Source: Flavobacterium frigidimaris (GTDB lineage Bacteria > Bacteroidota > Bacteroidia > Flavobacteriales > Flavobacteriaceae). Taken from it: DNA of 64,000 nt. The notes beneath the pieces are model-generated. The model was given only the letters and a program-made list of their open reading frames with translations, was not told the origin of the DNA and made no database searches. The position numbers and the translations under genes are program-made. The stretch spans positions 1 through 64,000 of the forward strand of contig FQWG01000017.1 in the NCBI GenBank assembly GCA_900129595.1. Reading direction: 5' to 3'. Shown here piece by piece: positions 1-9,553 of the stretch. Within the stretch, counting starts at the first letter, position 1. Every line of letters starts with the position of its first letter.

Positions 1-830
1 ACAGCACTAACAAGCGGAACTTACTTTGCAGCAATAAAAGATGCTACAACAACTTGTGAGAGTTCAATAAGATTATCAGTAACCATTAGTGTAACTGATT
101 CTGCTACACCAACTTTGGTAACTGCCGGAACACAAAACTTCTGTTTGGTAAATGCACCAACTTTTGCAAGTGTTCAGTTTAACGAAGCAAATATCGTTTG
201 GTATACAGCTTTAACAGGCGGAACATCGATTCCATCTACTACAGCACTAAGAAGCGGAACTTACTTTGCAGCATTAAAAGATGCCACAACAACTTGTGAG
301 AGTTCACAAAGATTGTCAGTAACCATTAGTGTAACGGATCCTGCTACGCCAACATTGGTAACAGCCGGAACACAAAACTTCTGTTTGGTAAATGCACCAA
401 CTTTTGCAAGTGTTCAGTTTAACGAAGCAAATATCGTTTGGTACACAGCTTTAACAGGAGGAACATCGATTCCATCTACTACAGCACTAACAAGCGGAAC
501 TTACTTTGCAGCATTAAAAGATGCCACAACAACTTGTGAGAGTTCACAAAGATTGTCAGTAACCATTAGTGTAACGAATCCTGCTACGCCAACATTGGTA
601 ACAGCCGGAACTCAAAACTTCTGTTTGGTAAATGCACCAACTTTTGCAAGTGTTCAGTTTAACGAAGCAAATATCGTTTGGTATACAGCTTTAACAGGCG
701 GAACAGCGATTCCATCTACTACAGTGTTGACAAGCGGAACTTACTTTGCAGCAATAAAAGATGCTACAACAACTTGTGAGAGTTCAGTAAGATTATCAGT
801 AACCATTAGTGTTACTAATCCTGCAACACC
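1..830 (+). repeat. Tandem 240-bp coding repeats, near-identical
   Basis: The word agcggaacttactttgca recurs at exactly 240-bp spacing (about 13, 253, 493, 733), and the segments between match at almost every base. The period equals 80 codons, so the frame is kept. Diverged copies of the same domain continue to about base 1770. Such low divergence implies recent duplication or gene conversion. Confidence 0.95.
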
Positions 831-2664
831 AACCACTACAGCAATAGCTCAGGTTTTCTGTTCAGGAAGCAACCCAACTGTAGCTAATATTCAGACAAAC
901 GAAAGTAATGTAGTTTGGTATAGTGTACCAACTGGAGGAACTGCAATTGCGTCTACTACAGCTTTGGCAAATGGAGATTATTATGCAGCATTAAAAGATG
1001 CAACAACGGGTTGTGAAAGTAGTATAAGGCTAAAAGTTACAGTTACTGTTGGAACTTTAAATACTCCTACAACAAATAATGTGGCACAGAACTTCTGTTC
1101 AACTAGTGCTCCAACATTTGCGAGTATTCAGGTAAACGAAAGCAATGTAACTTGGTTTAGTAATGCTACCGGCGGAACAGCAATTCCAACAGCAACAGTT
1201 TTAACTTCTGGTACTTATTATGGAGAAGCTACAGATTTAACAACAGGATGTAAAAGTGCAACTCGTTTAATGGTTACTGTTACAGTTGTAAATCCAGCGG
1301 CAACACCAACGACGAATTCGACAACTCAAAACTTCTGTTCTGTAAATGCACCAAAGGTTTCGAATATTCAGGTAAACGAACCTAATGTGATTTGGTATAG
1401 TACTGCAACAGGAGGAACAGCAATTCCGTCAACAGCAGCTTTAGCAAATGGTACTTATTATGGTGTTGTTTCGAGCACTTCAGGTTGCGAGAATCCTTTA
1501 AGATTGGCGGTTGTGGTTAATGTAAATACGCCAATTTTAGTTACTACACCAAGAACAGCCCAAACATTCTGTCTGTCAGCAAATCCAACAATAGAAGATA
1601 TCGTTGTAAATGAGGCAAATGTAGTGTGGTATACTTCCGCAAATGGCGGAACACCATTGGCAGCAAATACTGTTTTGACAACGGCAACCTATTATGCAGC
1701 GACGCTTAACAGTACTAATAACGGCTGCGAGGGTGCTTCAAGATTAGGAGTAGCAGTTTCTTTTGATAATGATGCTCAGGTTCCTATTACGACAACTGAT
1801 GATACACCATGTGTTTTCCAGGGAATCACTTATTCAATTGCCAACGGAAAATCAAATTATGTGTGGTCAATCACTAACGGAACAATTACTTCCGGTGGAG
1901 GAAATGCAGATGGATCTGTAACTGTTTCTTGGTCTGACATTGGACCGGGTAAAGTTGAGGTTGCTTATATCAATACATGTAATGAAAGATCAGTAAAATC
2001 ATTGAATGTTACTGTAGCAACTTGTTCAGATCTGACGATAACCAACACAGTGAGTAATCCTAACCCTAATTTTGGTGATCAGATAACCTTTACAGTAACA
2101 GTAAATAATGTTGGTGAGGGTAATTTCATAAATACGATAGTTAGCAATTTATTACCAAGCGGATTTGATTTGGTAAGTGCGAATACGACTTTAGGCACTT
2201 ATGATCTGACAACACAACTTTGGACAATTCCAGCTTTAAATGCAGGACAAAGTGTAGTGCTTACAATTGTTGCCGAAGTATTGCCTAGCGGTAATTATAC
2301 AAGCGTTGCGACAGTCGAAATTTCGACTCCTTTAGATGCTGATTCAGCAAATAATTCGGCTTCAGTTACTGTTGAGCCAATTTGTTTGACAGTTTACAAT
2401 GAGTTTACTCCAAACAATGACGGAGCTAATGATTTGTTTAGAATTGACTGTATTGAATCGTATCCAAATAACGAGTTGAAAGTATATAACAGATATGGCT
2501 CATTAGTATATAGTAAACAACATTATGAAAATGATTGGGACGGAACCGCTAATGTATCCGGAGTTATTAATAGAGGAGATATGTTGCCAACAGGTACTTA
2601 TTTTTATGTGATAACTATTGGAGATGGAACGGTTAAAAAAGGATGGTTATCTATAATGAGATAA
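1..2664 (+). CDS. Repeat adhesin with T9SS type B C-terminal sorting domain (5' end missing)
   Basis: The reading frame is open from base 1, so this is the C-terminal 887 residues of a larger cell-surface protein. It starts with Ig-like repeats of 80 residues, each with a VWYT...GGT core and a CESS motif; the first four are almost identical and the next ones diverge. A PKD-like segment follows (about bases 1780-2010), then a DUF11-type beta domain (about 2030-2370). The last 90 residues contain FTPNNDGANDLF and NRYGSLVY, and the end has the form GTYFYVI...KKGWLSIMR. This is the gliding-motility-associated type B C-terminal domain used for export by the type IX system. A PorP/SprF gene and an OmpA gene follow directly, the usual arrangement for type B substrates. 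The likely role is adhesion or surface binding; the ligand cannot be inferred. Confidence 0.9.
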   Translation, partial: TALTSGTYFAAIKDATTTCESSIRLSVTISVTDSATPTLVTAGTQNFCLVNAPTFASVQFNEANIVWYTALTGGTSIPSTTALRSGTYFAALKDATTTCESSQRLSVTISVTDPATPTLVTAGTQNFCLVNAPTFASVQFNEANIVWYTALTGGTSIPSTTALTSGTYFAALKDATTTCESSQRLSVTISVTNPATPTLVTAGTQNFCLVNAPTFASVQFNEANIVWYTALTGGTAIPSTTVLTSGTYFAAIKDATTTCESSVRLSVTISVTNPATPTTTAIAQVFCSGSNPTVANIQTNESNVVWYSVPTGGTAIASTTALANGDYYAALKDATTGCESSIRLKVTVTVGTLNTPTTNNVAQNFCSTSAPTFASIQVNESNVTWFSNATGGTAIPTATVLTSGTYYGEATDLTTGCKSATRLMVTVTVVNPAATPTTNSTTQNFCSVNAPKVSNIQVNEPNVIWYSTATGGTAIPSTAALANGTYYGVVSSTSGCENPLRLAVVVNVNTPILVTTPRTAQTFCLSANPTIEDIVVNEANVVWYTSANGGTPLAANTVLTTATYYAATLNSTNNGCEGASRLGVAVSFDNDAQVPITTTDDTPCVFQGITYSIANGKSNYVWSITNGTITSGGGNADGSVTVSWSDIGPGKVEVAYINTCNERSVKSLNVTVATCSDLTITNTVSNPNPNFGDQITFTVTVNNVGEGNFINTIVSNLLPSGFDLVSANTTLGTYDLTTQLWTIPALNAGQSVVLTIVAEVLPSGNYTSVATVEISTPLDADSANNSASVTVEPICLTVYNEFTPNNDGANDLFRIDCIESYPNNELKVYNRYGSLVYSKQHYENDWDGTANVSGVINRGDMLPTGTYFYVITIGDGTVKKGWLSIMR

Positions 2665-2711
2665 GCAACCGGTATTAATCATCTAATTAATTAAACTTAA
2701 TAAGTATCGTT

Positions 2712-3644
2712 ATGAAACTATATATAAAATCATTAGAAACGTATTTCATTTTAATATGTTCTTTAGTCACATTTTGTGCCAGTGCACAACAAGATCCGGA
2801 GTACACACAATATATGTACAACACTATGTCCGTAAATCCAGCTTATGCTGGATCTACGGGAACATTAGAAGCAGCTCTTTTACACCGTTCCCAGTGGGTT
2901 GGAATCGATGGAGCACCAGAAACACAATCGTTTTCTATTCACTCGCCACTTCGAAACGAGAATATTGGTTTGGGATTAAGCGTCGTAAATGACAAAATTG
3001 GTCCATCGAACGAATTGTATCTCGACGGAAATTTTGCTTATTCAATTCCTCTAGGATATGAAAAAAGACTGGCCTTTGGTCTTAAAGCAGGTATGAGAAT
3101 GTTGAATATAGATTGGTCTAAAGGTAGATATTACAATAATAATGATGTTTTGTTGAACCAAAACATTAACAATCAAATGAAGCTGGCAGTTGGAGCAGGG
3201 ATTTACTATTATACTGACAAATGGTATTTAGGATTTTCGATTCCAAGCTTTATTCAGAATGATTATTATGACGATGTTCAGGAATCTATAGATTATGATC
3301 GTCTGCATTATTATTTAATGGGAGGTTATGTTTTTGATCTGAATCCCAACTTAAAATTCAAGCCCGCCTTTTTAGTAAAAGCAGTTAGTGGAGCACCTCT
3401 TACTGCTGATATTTCGGCGAATTTTATGATTGCAGAAAAATTTGTAATTGGTGGTTCTTATCGAACAGATGATTCGATAAGCATATTGGCAGGTTTTCAA
3501 ATATCCAGAAGTTTTTATATCGGATATGCTTTTGATTATACCGTAAGTGGTTTGAATAAATACAATGATGGAACGCATGAAATCATCCTGCGTTACCAAT
3601 TCACGAAAAACCAAAGTAAAATCAAGTCACCTCGATTCTTCTAA
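2712..3644 (+). CDS. PorP/SprF family type IX secretion membrane protein
   Basis: A 310-residue outer-membrane protein with an N-terminal signal peptide ending near CASAQQ. The family hallmark follows at once: QYMYN, then VNPAYAGS, then HRSQWVG. The rest is a predicted beta barrel with many aromatic-ended strands. In the family, SprF is needed to secrete the type B substrate SprB, and paralogues are usually encoded next to their own substrate. Here the gene sits 47 bp after a type B substrate and 11 bp before an OmpA gene, so it is probably dedicated to that adhesin. It is one of many paralogues in such genomes, so no symbol is given. Confidence 0.92.
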   Translation: MKLYIKSLETYFILICSLVTFCASAQQDPEYTQYMYNTMSVNPAYAGSTGTLEAALLHRSQWVGIDGAPETQSFSIHSPLRNENIGLGLSVVNDKIGPSNELYLDGNFAYSIPLGYEKRLAFGLKAGMRMLNIDWSKGRYYNNNDVLLNQNINNQMKLAVGAGIYYYTDKWYLGFSIPSFIQNDYYDDVQESIDYDRLHYYLMGGYVFDLNPNLKFKPAFLVKAVSGAPLTADISANFMIAEKFVIGGSYRTDDSISILAGFQISRSFYIGYAFDYTVSGLNKYNDGTHEIILRYQFTKNQSKIKSPRFF

Positions 3645-3655
3645 TATAAAATCCT

Positions 3656-5590
3656 ATGAAAAAACTATATATCCTTAGTTTAGTCTTGAGCATTACTTTT
3701 GGTTTTGCTCAGACTAACTTAAAAAAGGCCGATGCACTGTTCAAAAATTATTCTTATGCAGATGCTTCCAAAGCCTATGAAGAATGCCTGCAGAATATAA
3801 AGAATCCATCAGCGCAAACAATTAAAAATGCTGCAGATTCGTATTACTTTATTTCTGATGCAAGAAATGCCTTAAAATGGTATAAGAAATTATACGAAGT
3901 ACAAGGCAATAATCTAACAGACATCTATTACCTGCGTTATATTCAGTCTATGAAAGCAGTGATGGACTATGATGATGCAGACAGAATTACGAAAGAATAT
4001 CTCAATAAAAAAGGAGATCAAAAAGAGATCAATCGATACGTAGCTCAAAAAAAGCAATTAGACAGTCTGGCCAAAACAAAGTCTCTTTACGAAATTAAAA
4101 ATCTGAATATCAATACCAGTAAATCAGATTTTGGAGCCACTTTTTATTTGGATAAAATTGTATTTACCTCGGCAAGGGACACAACAAGATTTGGCGATAA
4201 ATTGTATAACTGGAATAACCAGCCATTTCTGAATTTGTATGTTGCCGAGAGAAATCCTGCTGACGGAAGCCTGTTCAACGAAGCTCTGTTTATACCCAAC
4301 GTTATGACCAAGTATCATGAAGCAACAGCAAGTTTTGATGCCAGCGGAAAAACAATGTATTATTCGTCTAATATCATTAAGAAAAACAAATTGGTTATTG
4401 ATGAAAACAGAATCAATAATTTCCAGATTCTTAAAGGTTCATTAGTCAATGGGAAATTAGAAAATCCACAAAAAGTTTTCTTCGATAGTGACGATTATTC
4501 TGTTGGACATCCTTCTTTGAGTGACGATGGAGAATTACTTTTCTTTGCATCAGATATGCCCGGCGGTTATGGTGAAACTGATTTATATGTAGTAAAAATT
4601 GCGGCAGACGGAACAATGAGTTCTCCTCAGAATCTGGGACCAAAAATAAATACGATGGGGAATGACCTTTTTCCATTTTTCCGTAACGGAATACTTTATT
4701 TTTCTTCAGACGGACATTACGGACTCGGAGATTTAGATGTGTATGAAAGTACCTTTTTATCAGACGGAACTTTTTCGGCGCCTAGAAATTTAGGCGCCCC
4801 GATAAACAGCAACAAAGACGATTTTACTTTTGTAATTGATAAAACAGGGACTTATGGATATCTTTCTTCCAACAGAGCAGGAGGTAAAGGCGATGATGAC
4901 ATTTATTCTTTCACAAAAGGAAAACCGGTTTGTAATCAGAATATTTCCGGTAAAGCAACAGACAGAAAATCAAAATTACCATTGACAGATGTTACTGTTA
5001 TTGCCTACAATTCATATAACGAGATTTTGGCAGAAACAAAAACAAATTACGAAGGTAATTATGCAGTTACAGTTCCCTGCAATAAATCAGTTCGGTTAGT
5101 GGCTTCAAAAATGAACTACAGTAATGACGAAAAAACGGTAGAAACCACAAAAGAAAATGAGGTAGATATTACCAATGTTGATTTTGAACTCAGTAATTAC
5201 GATGACCTGGTTGTTAAAAAGAAAGGTGTCGAAAAAGTAGATGTAAATCCAATTTATTTTGATTACAACAAGTATGATATTACACCTAAAGCCGCTGAAG
5301 AACTGGCCAAAGTCGTTTTTATTATGGGAAAATTTCCTAATATCCGCATCAAAATAGAATCACACACAGATTCGCGCGGAAAAGATTCCTATAACCTGAA
5401 ACTTTCTGATGAAAGAGCAAAATCGACCAGAGATTATATTGTTTTGCAGGGTATCGATGCTTCAAGAATCGAAAGTGCGATAGGTTACGGTGAAAGCCGA
5501 TTAATTAATAAATGTAAAAATGGCGTAAAATGTACTGAAGAAGAACATTTATTAAACAGACGCTCCGATTTTATCATTATTCAAAAGTAG
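3656..5590 (+). CDS. OmpA family protein with TPR, PD40 and carboxypeptidase-regulatory-like domains
   Basis: A 644-residue protein with a signal peptide (cleavage near FGFAQ). The domains in order are: TPR-like helices (about 20-130), PD40/WD40-like beta-propeller repeats with FASD, YFSSDG and YLSSNR (about 250-420), a carboxypeptidase-regulatory-like beta sandwich (about 425-515), and a C-terminal OmpA domain (about 530-644) with IESHTDSRG and LSDERAKSTRDYI for peptidoglycan binding. This layout resembles PorE-type proteins that anchor T9SS parts to the cell wall. It forms the third gene of the adhesin-PorP/SprF-OmpA operon and is followed by a terminator. Confidence 0.9.
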   Translation: MKKLYILSLVLSITFGFAQTNLKKADALFKNYSYADASKAYEECLQNIKNPSAQTIKNAADSYYFISDARNALKWYKKLYEVQGNNLTDIYYLRYIQSMKAVMDYDDADRITKEYLNKKGDQKEINRYVAQKKQLDSLAKTKSLYEIKNLNINTSKSDFGATFYLDKIVFTSARDTTRFGDKLYNWNNQPFLNLYVAERNPADGSLFNEALFIPNVMTKYHEATASFDASGKTMYYSSNIIKKNKLVIDENRINNFQILKGSLVNGKLENPQKVFFDSDDYSVGHPSLSDDGELLFFASDMPGGYGETDLYVVKIAADGTMSSPQNLGPKINTMGNDLFPFFRNGILYFSSDGHYGLGDLDVYESTFLSDGTFSAPRNLGAPINSNKDDFTFVIDKTGTYGYLSSNRAGGKGDDDIYSFTKGKPVCNQNISGKATDRKSKLPLTDVTVIAYNSYNEILAETKTNYEGNYAVTVPCNKSVRLVASKMNYSNDEKTVETTKENEVDITNVDFELSNYDDLVVKKKGVEKVDVNPIYFDYNKYDITPKAAEELAKVVFIMGKFPNIRIKIESHTDSRGKDSYNLKLSDERAKSTRDYIVLQGIDASRIESAIGYGESRLINKCKNGVKCTEEEHLLNRRSDFIIIQK

Positions 5591-5700
5591 TTTAGGTTGT
5601 ATTTTTATAATTTGGGGATTATGAGAATAAAAACATAAAACGAAGAAACCATTTGGAAGTTGGTTTTGTTTAATTCTTTTTAAGAATAATGGGCAAGAAG

Positions 5701-5736
5701 AAAATCAAGTTGCATCGTTTTGCAACTTGATTTTTG
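5701..5736 (+). terminator. Rho-independent terminator of the adhesin/PorP/OmpA operon
   Basis: An 11-bp perfect stem (atcaagttgca / tgcaacttgat) with a short loop and a T-run on the 3' side, lying 110 bp after the OmpA stop codon. Confidence 0.8.
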
Positions 5737-5836
5737 ATTTTATAAAACTTTTGTTTTTTACTGTTTTTGAACAAAAATAATCCTAATTTTGATGTTCAGT
5801 TATTCTAAATCACAACCTCCGGTATTTTAATATTAT

Positions 5837-7843
5837 ATGAGCATTCAAGAAACAATTCAGGCTTTAAGAGACGAACTTAACCAACACAACTACAACTATT
5901 ATGTGTTAGATAATCCTACAATTTCTGACTATGACTTTGATATAAAACTAAAAGAGCTTCAGGATTTAGAGAATAAACATCCTGAATTTTTTGATGAAAA
6001 TTCCCCAACACAAAGAGTAGGAGGAACCATAACGAAGAATTTTAAAACGATCGCACATCAATACCGAATGTATTCGTTAGACAATTCTTATTCTAAAGAA
6101 GATTTGCTGGATTGGGAAAACAGGATTCAAAAAGTTCTTGGAAACGTAGATTTGCAATATACCTGCGAACTAAAATATGACGGAGCATCGATTAGTATTA
6201 CCTACGAAAACGGGAAACTGGTACAAGCCTTAACCCGCGGAGACGGTTTTCAGGGTGATGAGGTGACCAATAACATCAAAACCATAAAATCGATTCCATT
6301 ACAGTTAAAAGGAAATTATCCAGAGCGATTTGATATTCGTGGTGAAATTATTTTACCTTTTGCAGGTTTCGAAAAAATGAATCAGGAATTGATCGAAATT
6401 GGAGAAACGCCTTATTCAAACCCGAGAAATACAGCCTCCGGAAGTTTAAAATTACAAGACAGTGCTGAGGTTGCAAAACGCCCTTTGGAATGTTTATTGT
6501 ATTTTGTCGCCGGAAATAATTTGCCGTTTTCATCTCAGTTTGAAGGCTTGGAATCTGCCAGAAAATGGGGATTTAAAGTACCTTCTGAAGCGAAATTAGT
6601 CAATAATATGCAGGAAGTTTTTGACTTCATCGATTATTGGGATATTCACCGTCATAACTTGCCATATGAAACAGATGGAGTAGTTGTAAAAGTAAACAGT
6701 ATTCAGCATCAGGAAGAATTAGGTTATACAGCAAAATCGCCACGTTGGGCAATAGCATATAAATTCAAGTCAGAACAAGTTTCGACCAAACTAAATTCTA
6801 TTACCTATCAGGTTGGCCGTACCGGAGCAATAACGCCCGTTGCAAATCTGGCACCTGTGCAATTGGCAGGAACCATTGTAAAAAGAGCATCTTTGCACAA
6901 TGCAGACCAAATCGAAAAATTAGATATCAGAATAAACGATATTGTTTTTGTTGAAAAAGGAGGAGAAATTATTCCAAAGATAATTGCTGTGGATCTGGAG
7001 AAACGTCCGGAAAATTCAGAACCAACACAATACATCACACATTGTCCGGTTTGTGAAACCGAGTTGAAAAGAAATGAAGGAGAAGCAAATCATTACTGTC
7101 CTAATTTTTATGGATGTCCTCCGCAAATTATAGGTAGAATTCAGCATTATATTTCCAGAAAAGCAATGGATATCGAAGGTCTGGGCGGCGAAACAGTTGC
7201 CTTGCTTTTTAAGAACGGCTTAGTGCATAATTATGCTGATTTATATGAGTTAAAAGTAGAAGACATTTTACATTTGGAAAGAATGGCAAAAAAATCTGCT
7301 GAAAACTTAGTAAATGGTGTCGAAAAATCTAAAGAAATTCCGTTCGAAAGCGTTCTTTTTGCACTCGGAATCCGTTTTGTTGGAGAAACAGTCGCTAAGA
7401 AATTAGCCAAACATTATAAAAATATCGATGCACTGAGCCAGGCCTCTTTGATGGATCTGATTCTGGTAGATGAAATTGGAGAACGAATTGCTAAAAGCGT
7501 CATTGAATTCTTTGAAAATGAAGAGAATCAAAAAATCATTCAGCGATTAAAAAGTTATGGTGTTCAGTTCGAAATTGTAGAAAAAATTAATCCAAACGCT
7601 ACAGAAAAATTCATTGGAAAAACATTTGTAGTATCAGGTGTTTTTAGCCAGTTTTCAAGAGATGAACTAAAGAGAACCATCGAAGATAACGGAGGTAAAG
7701 TAGGAAGCTCAATTTCGGCAAAAACTGATTTTGTAGTGGCCGGGGATAATATGGGACCTGCAAAATTAGAAAAGGCCAATAAACTAAATATCCCTATCTT
7801 GTCAGAAGAAGATTTTATAAACAAAATAAATGAAAGCGAATAA
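5837..7843 (+). CDS. ligA: NAD-dependent DNA ligase LigA
   Basis: 668 residues, normal length. It seals nicks in DNA during replication and repair, using NAD+. The N-terminal Ia domain has YYVLDNPTISDYDFD; the adenylation lysine is K113 in CELKYDGAS; the OB fold follows, then a four-cysteine zinc finger (CPVC...CPNFYGC, about 403-428), helix-hairpin-helix repeats, and a BRCT domain at the C-terminus (about 590-665, FVVSGVF and GGKVGSSISAKTDFVVAG). The stop overlaps the start of the next gene by 14 bp, so the two are probably co-transcribed. Confidence 0.98.
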   Translation: MSIQETIQALRDELNQHNYNYYVLDNPTISDYDFDIKLKELQDLENKHPEFFDENSPTQRVGGTITKNFKTIAHQYRMYSLDNSYSKEDLLDWENRIQKVLGNVDLQYTCELKYDGASISITYENGKLVQALTRGDGFQGDEVTNNIKTIKSIPLQLKGNYPERFDIRGEIILPFAGFEKMNQELIEIGETPYSNPRNTASGSLKLQDSAEVAKRPLECLLYFVAGNNLPFSSQFEGLESARKWGFKVPSEAKLVNNMQEVFDFIDYWDIHRHNLPYETDGVVVKVNSIQHQEELGYTAKSPRWAIAYKFKSEQVSTKLNSITYQVGRTGAITPVANLAPVQLAGTIVKRASLHNADQIEKLDIRINDIVFVEKGGEIIPKIIAVDLEKRPENSEPTQYITHCPVCETELKRNEGEANHYCPNFYGCPPQIIGRIQHYISRKAMDIEGLGGETVALLFKNGLVHNYADLYELKVEDILHLERMAKKSAENLVNGVEKSKEIPFESVLFALGIRFVGETVAKKLAKHYKNIDALSQASLMDLILVDEIGERIAKSVIEFFENEENQKIIQRLKSYGVQFEIVEKINPNATEKFIGKTFVVSGVFSQFSRDELKRTIEDNGGKVGSSISAKTDFVVAGDNMGPAKLEKANKLNIPILSEEDFINKINESE

Positions 7844-8525
7844 ACCGTCTTTGATTTTATTCTTTTTAGCCCTGTTTTGTACTATCATTTTTGATTGGAC
7901 GGAGCAGGATTTTTTTGGACTATATGCCAAAGCAATTGTGCTGCCCGCAATCTTTATTTATTTTTTGATAAGCAGTGAATTTAAAATCGGAAAAACAGAA
8001 AGTATAATTTTTTTCTTCTGTTTTACAGGTCAGGTTTTTGATCTGATGGACATCGAAATTTCTGAGTTTGGCGGTGTTGTGTGCTTTTTGATTGTATATC
8101 TTCTGATTATAAAACTCTTTGTACAGGAGCATGAGAAGATAAAACTGCAGCGAAAAGATATTTTACCTGTTGCTATAGTAGTAATATTTATAGTATACCT
8201 ATTAATATCCGTCTTAAGCCTGCAGTTTGATAACATGAAAAAATTTAGCGCATTATATACTTTTTACGGAATAGTTCTAAGTATTTTGAGCTATTTATCA
8301 TTTGTAAACTATATAACAAAAGGAACACATATAACATTGATAATGTCATTAATGGCCATAAGTTACATCTTTTCGGATATATTCTATATTTTCAATGAAT
8401 ACTTTTCCTACTCTGTAGTCCTCGTCATAATTCGTGATGTAACACAAATTTTGGCTTATTTCTTTATGGTAGAATACTTTCTCGAAAAAGCCAAAATTCA
8501 TAAAAAGTTGTTACACAACAATTGA
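7830..8525 (+). CDS. Multi-pass membrane protein, possibly YhhN/TMEM86-like
   Basis: 231 residues with about seven or eight hydrophobic segments and few polar stretches. The spacing of helices and a FTGQVFDLMD segment in the second or third helix recall YhhN/TMEM86 (lysoplasmalogenase-like) proteins, but I cannot confirm catalytic residues, so the assignment is tentative. The start codon lies inside the ligA end (14-bp overlap), suggesting translational coupling. Its 3' end overlaps the convergent phosphatase gene by 15 bp. Confidence 0.6.
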   Translation: MKANKPSLILFFLALFCTIIFDWTEQDFFGLYAKAIVLPAIFIYFLISSEFKIGKTESIIFFFCFTGQVFDLMDIEISEFGGVVCFLIVYLLIIKLFVQEHEKIKLQRKDILPVAIVVIFIVYLLISVLSLQFDNMKKFSALYTFYGIVLSILSYLSFVNYITKGTHITLIMSLMAISYIFSDIFYIFNEYFSYSVVLVIIRDVTQILAYFFMVEYFLEKAKIHKKLLHNN

Positions 8526-9422
8526 TCTTCCTTGGTTGCTGTGCGCTTTATCTTTATCAAAATAGAAATCTATTCTTCCTAAATTTATCCCGTAACAGCC
8601 CACCTGATTCACCAATACATCCTGTCCCGCTTTATTTTTTACAACAGTTGGTTTGTCCAGAAAAGTATGTGTGTGTCCGCCAATAATTAAGTCAATATCC
8701 TGAGTCAGCTCTGCTAATTTTAAATCGCAAATTTTAGAAGCATCATCTTTGTACTTGTATCCTATGTGCGAAAGACAAATAACTAAATCACATTTTTCCT
8801 CTTTTTTAAGCAATTGCGTCATGTCCTGAGCAATTTCTACAGGATCATTATAAACCGTTTCCTTATAATTTTGTTTGTCTACCAACCCTGCAAGTTCAAT
8901 GCCTAAACCAAAAACACCAACCTTAATACCATTTTTGTTAAAGATTTTATACGGTTTTACAAGACCGTTCATGACCGTATTTTTAAAGTCATAATTAGAA
9001 CAGATAAATTCAAAACTTGCGTGAGGCATTTGAGCATATAACCCGTCAAGACCATTGTCAAAATCATGATTTCCAATAGTCGATGCATCATACTTCATCA
9101 TGCTCATCAACTTGAACTCAAGTTCACCACCATAATAATTAAAGTAAGGCGTTCCCTGAAAGATATCTCCGGCATCTAATAAAAGAACATTTGGATTTTC
9201 CTGACGAATCGTTTCTATAAGTGCTGCCCTGCGCGATACGCCACCTTTATTTGGGTTACGCGGATCATCAGCAGGAAAAGGATCGATGTGGCTGTGAACA
9301 TCGTTAGTATGTAGAATCGTTAAGTGTTTAATATCGTTAGTTTCAAAACTGCTTAATGACAAACCTAAACTTAATAAGGCAGTACTTGCAGCTGTTTTTT
9401 CGATAAATTCTCTTCTTTTCAT
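8511..9422 (-). CDS. Metallophosphatase, catalytic half of a 5'-nucleotidase (UshA-like)
   Basis: 303 residues with a twin-arginine-like leader (MKRREFIEKTAAS then a hydrophobic run), indicating export. The calcineurin-like metal-binding motifs are all present in order: LHTNDVHSH, DAGDIFQG, GNHDFDNG, LSHIG, GGHTHTF. These place it with the N-terminal domain of UshA/CD73-type nucleotidases. The C-terminal substrate-binding domain is missing here and is encoded by the next gene upstream on the same strand. The two probably work together on nucleotides outside the cytoplasm. Confidence 0.9.
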   Translation of the reverse strand: MKRREFIEKTAASTALLSLGLSLSSFETNDIKHLTILHTNDVHSHIDPFPADDPRNPNKGGVSRRAALIETIRQENPNVLLLDAGDIFQGTPYFNYYGGELEFKLMSMMKYDASTIGNHDFDNGLDGLYAQMPHASFEFICSNYDFKNTVMNGLVKPYKIFNKNGIKVGVFGLGIELAGLVDKQNYKETVYNDPVEIAQDMTQLLKKEEKCDLVICLSHIGYKYKDDASKICDLKLAELTQDIDLIIGGHTHTFLDKPTVVKNKAGQDVLVNQVGCYGINLGRIDFYFDKDKAHSNQGRSIVV

Positions 9423-9469
9423 TTTATATATTTTTTGCGGAAACGATATTGTATTTGTTAGCGATTTTT

Positions 9470-9545
9470 TTGCCGGGAATTTTCATGAATTATTTTTTTT
9501 TTAATTCCTGTAAATTTGTGTAATTCGTGGCGGACTTTTTTTTGT
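9470..9545. repeat. Short interspersed word repeat (aattcgtggc type)
   Basis: The 131-bp gap between the two nucleotidase genes contains ttcctgtaaatttgtgtaat followed by tcgtggcggac. Similar cacgaattcgtggc-like words form the palindrome at 33736-33777 and the imperfect elements near 26430 and 53428. It appears to be one of several noncoding repeat families in this genome. Confidence 0.45.
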
Positions 9546-9553
9546 AATTGTGA

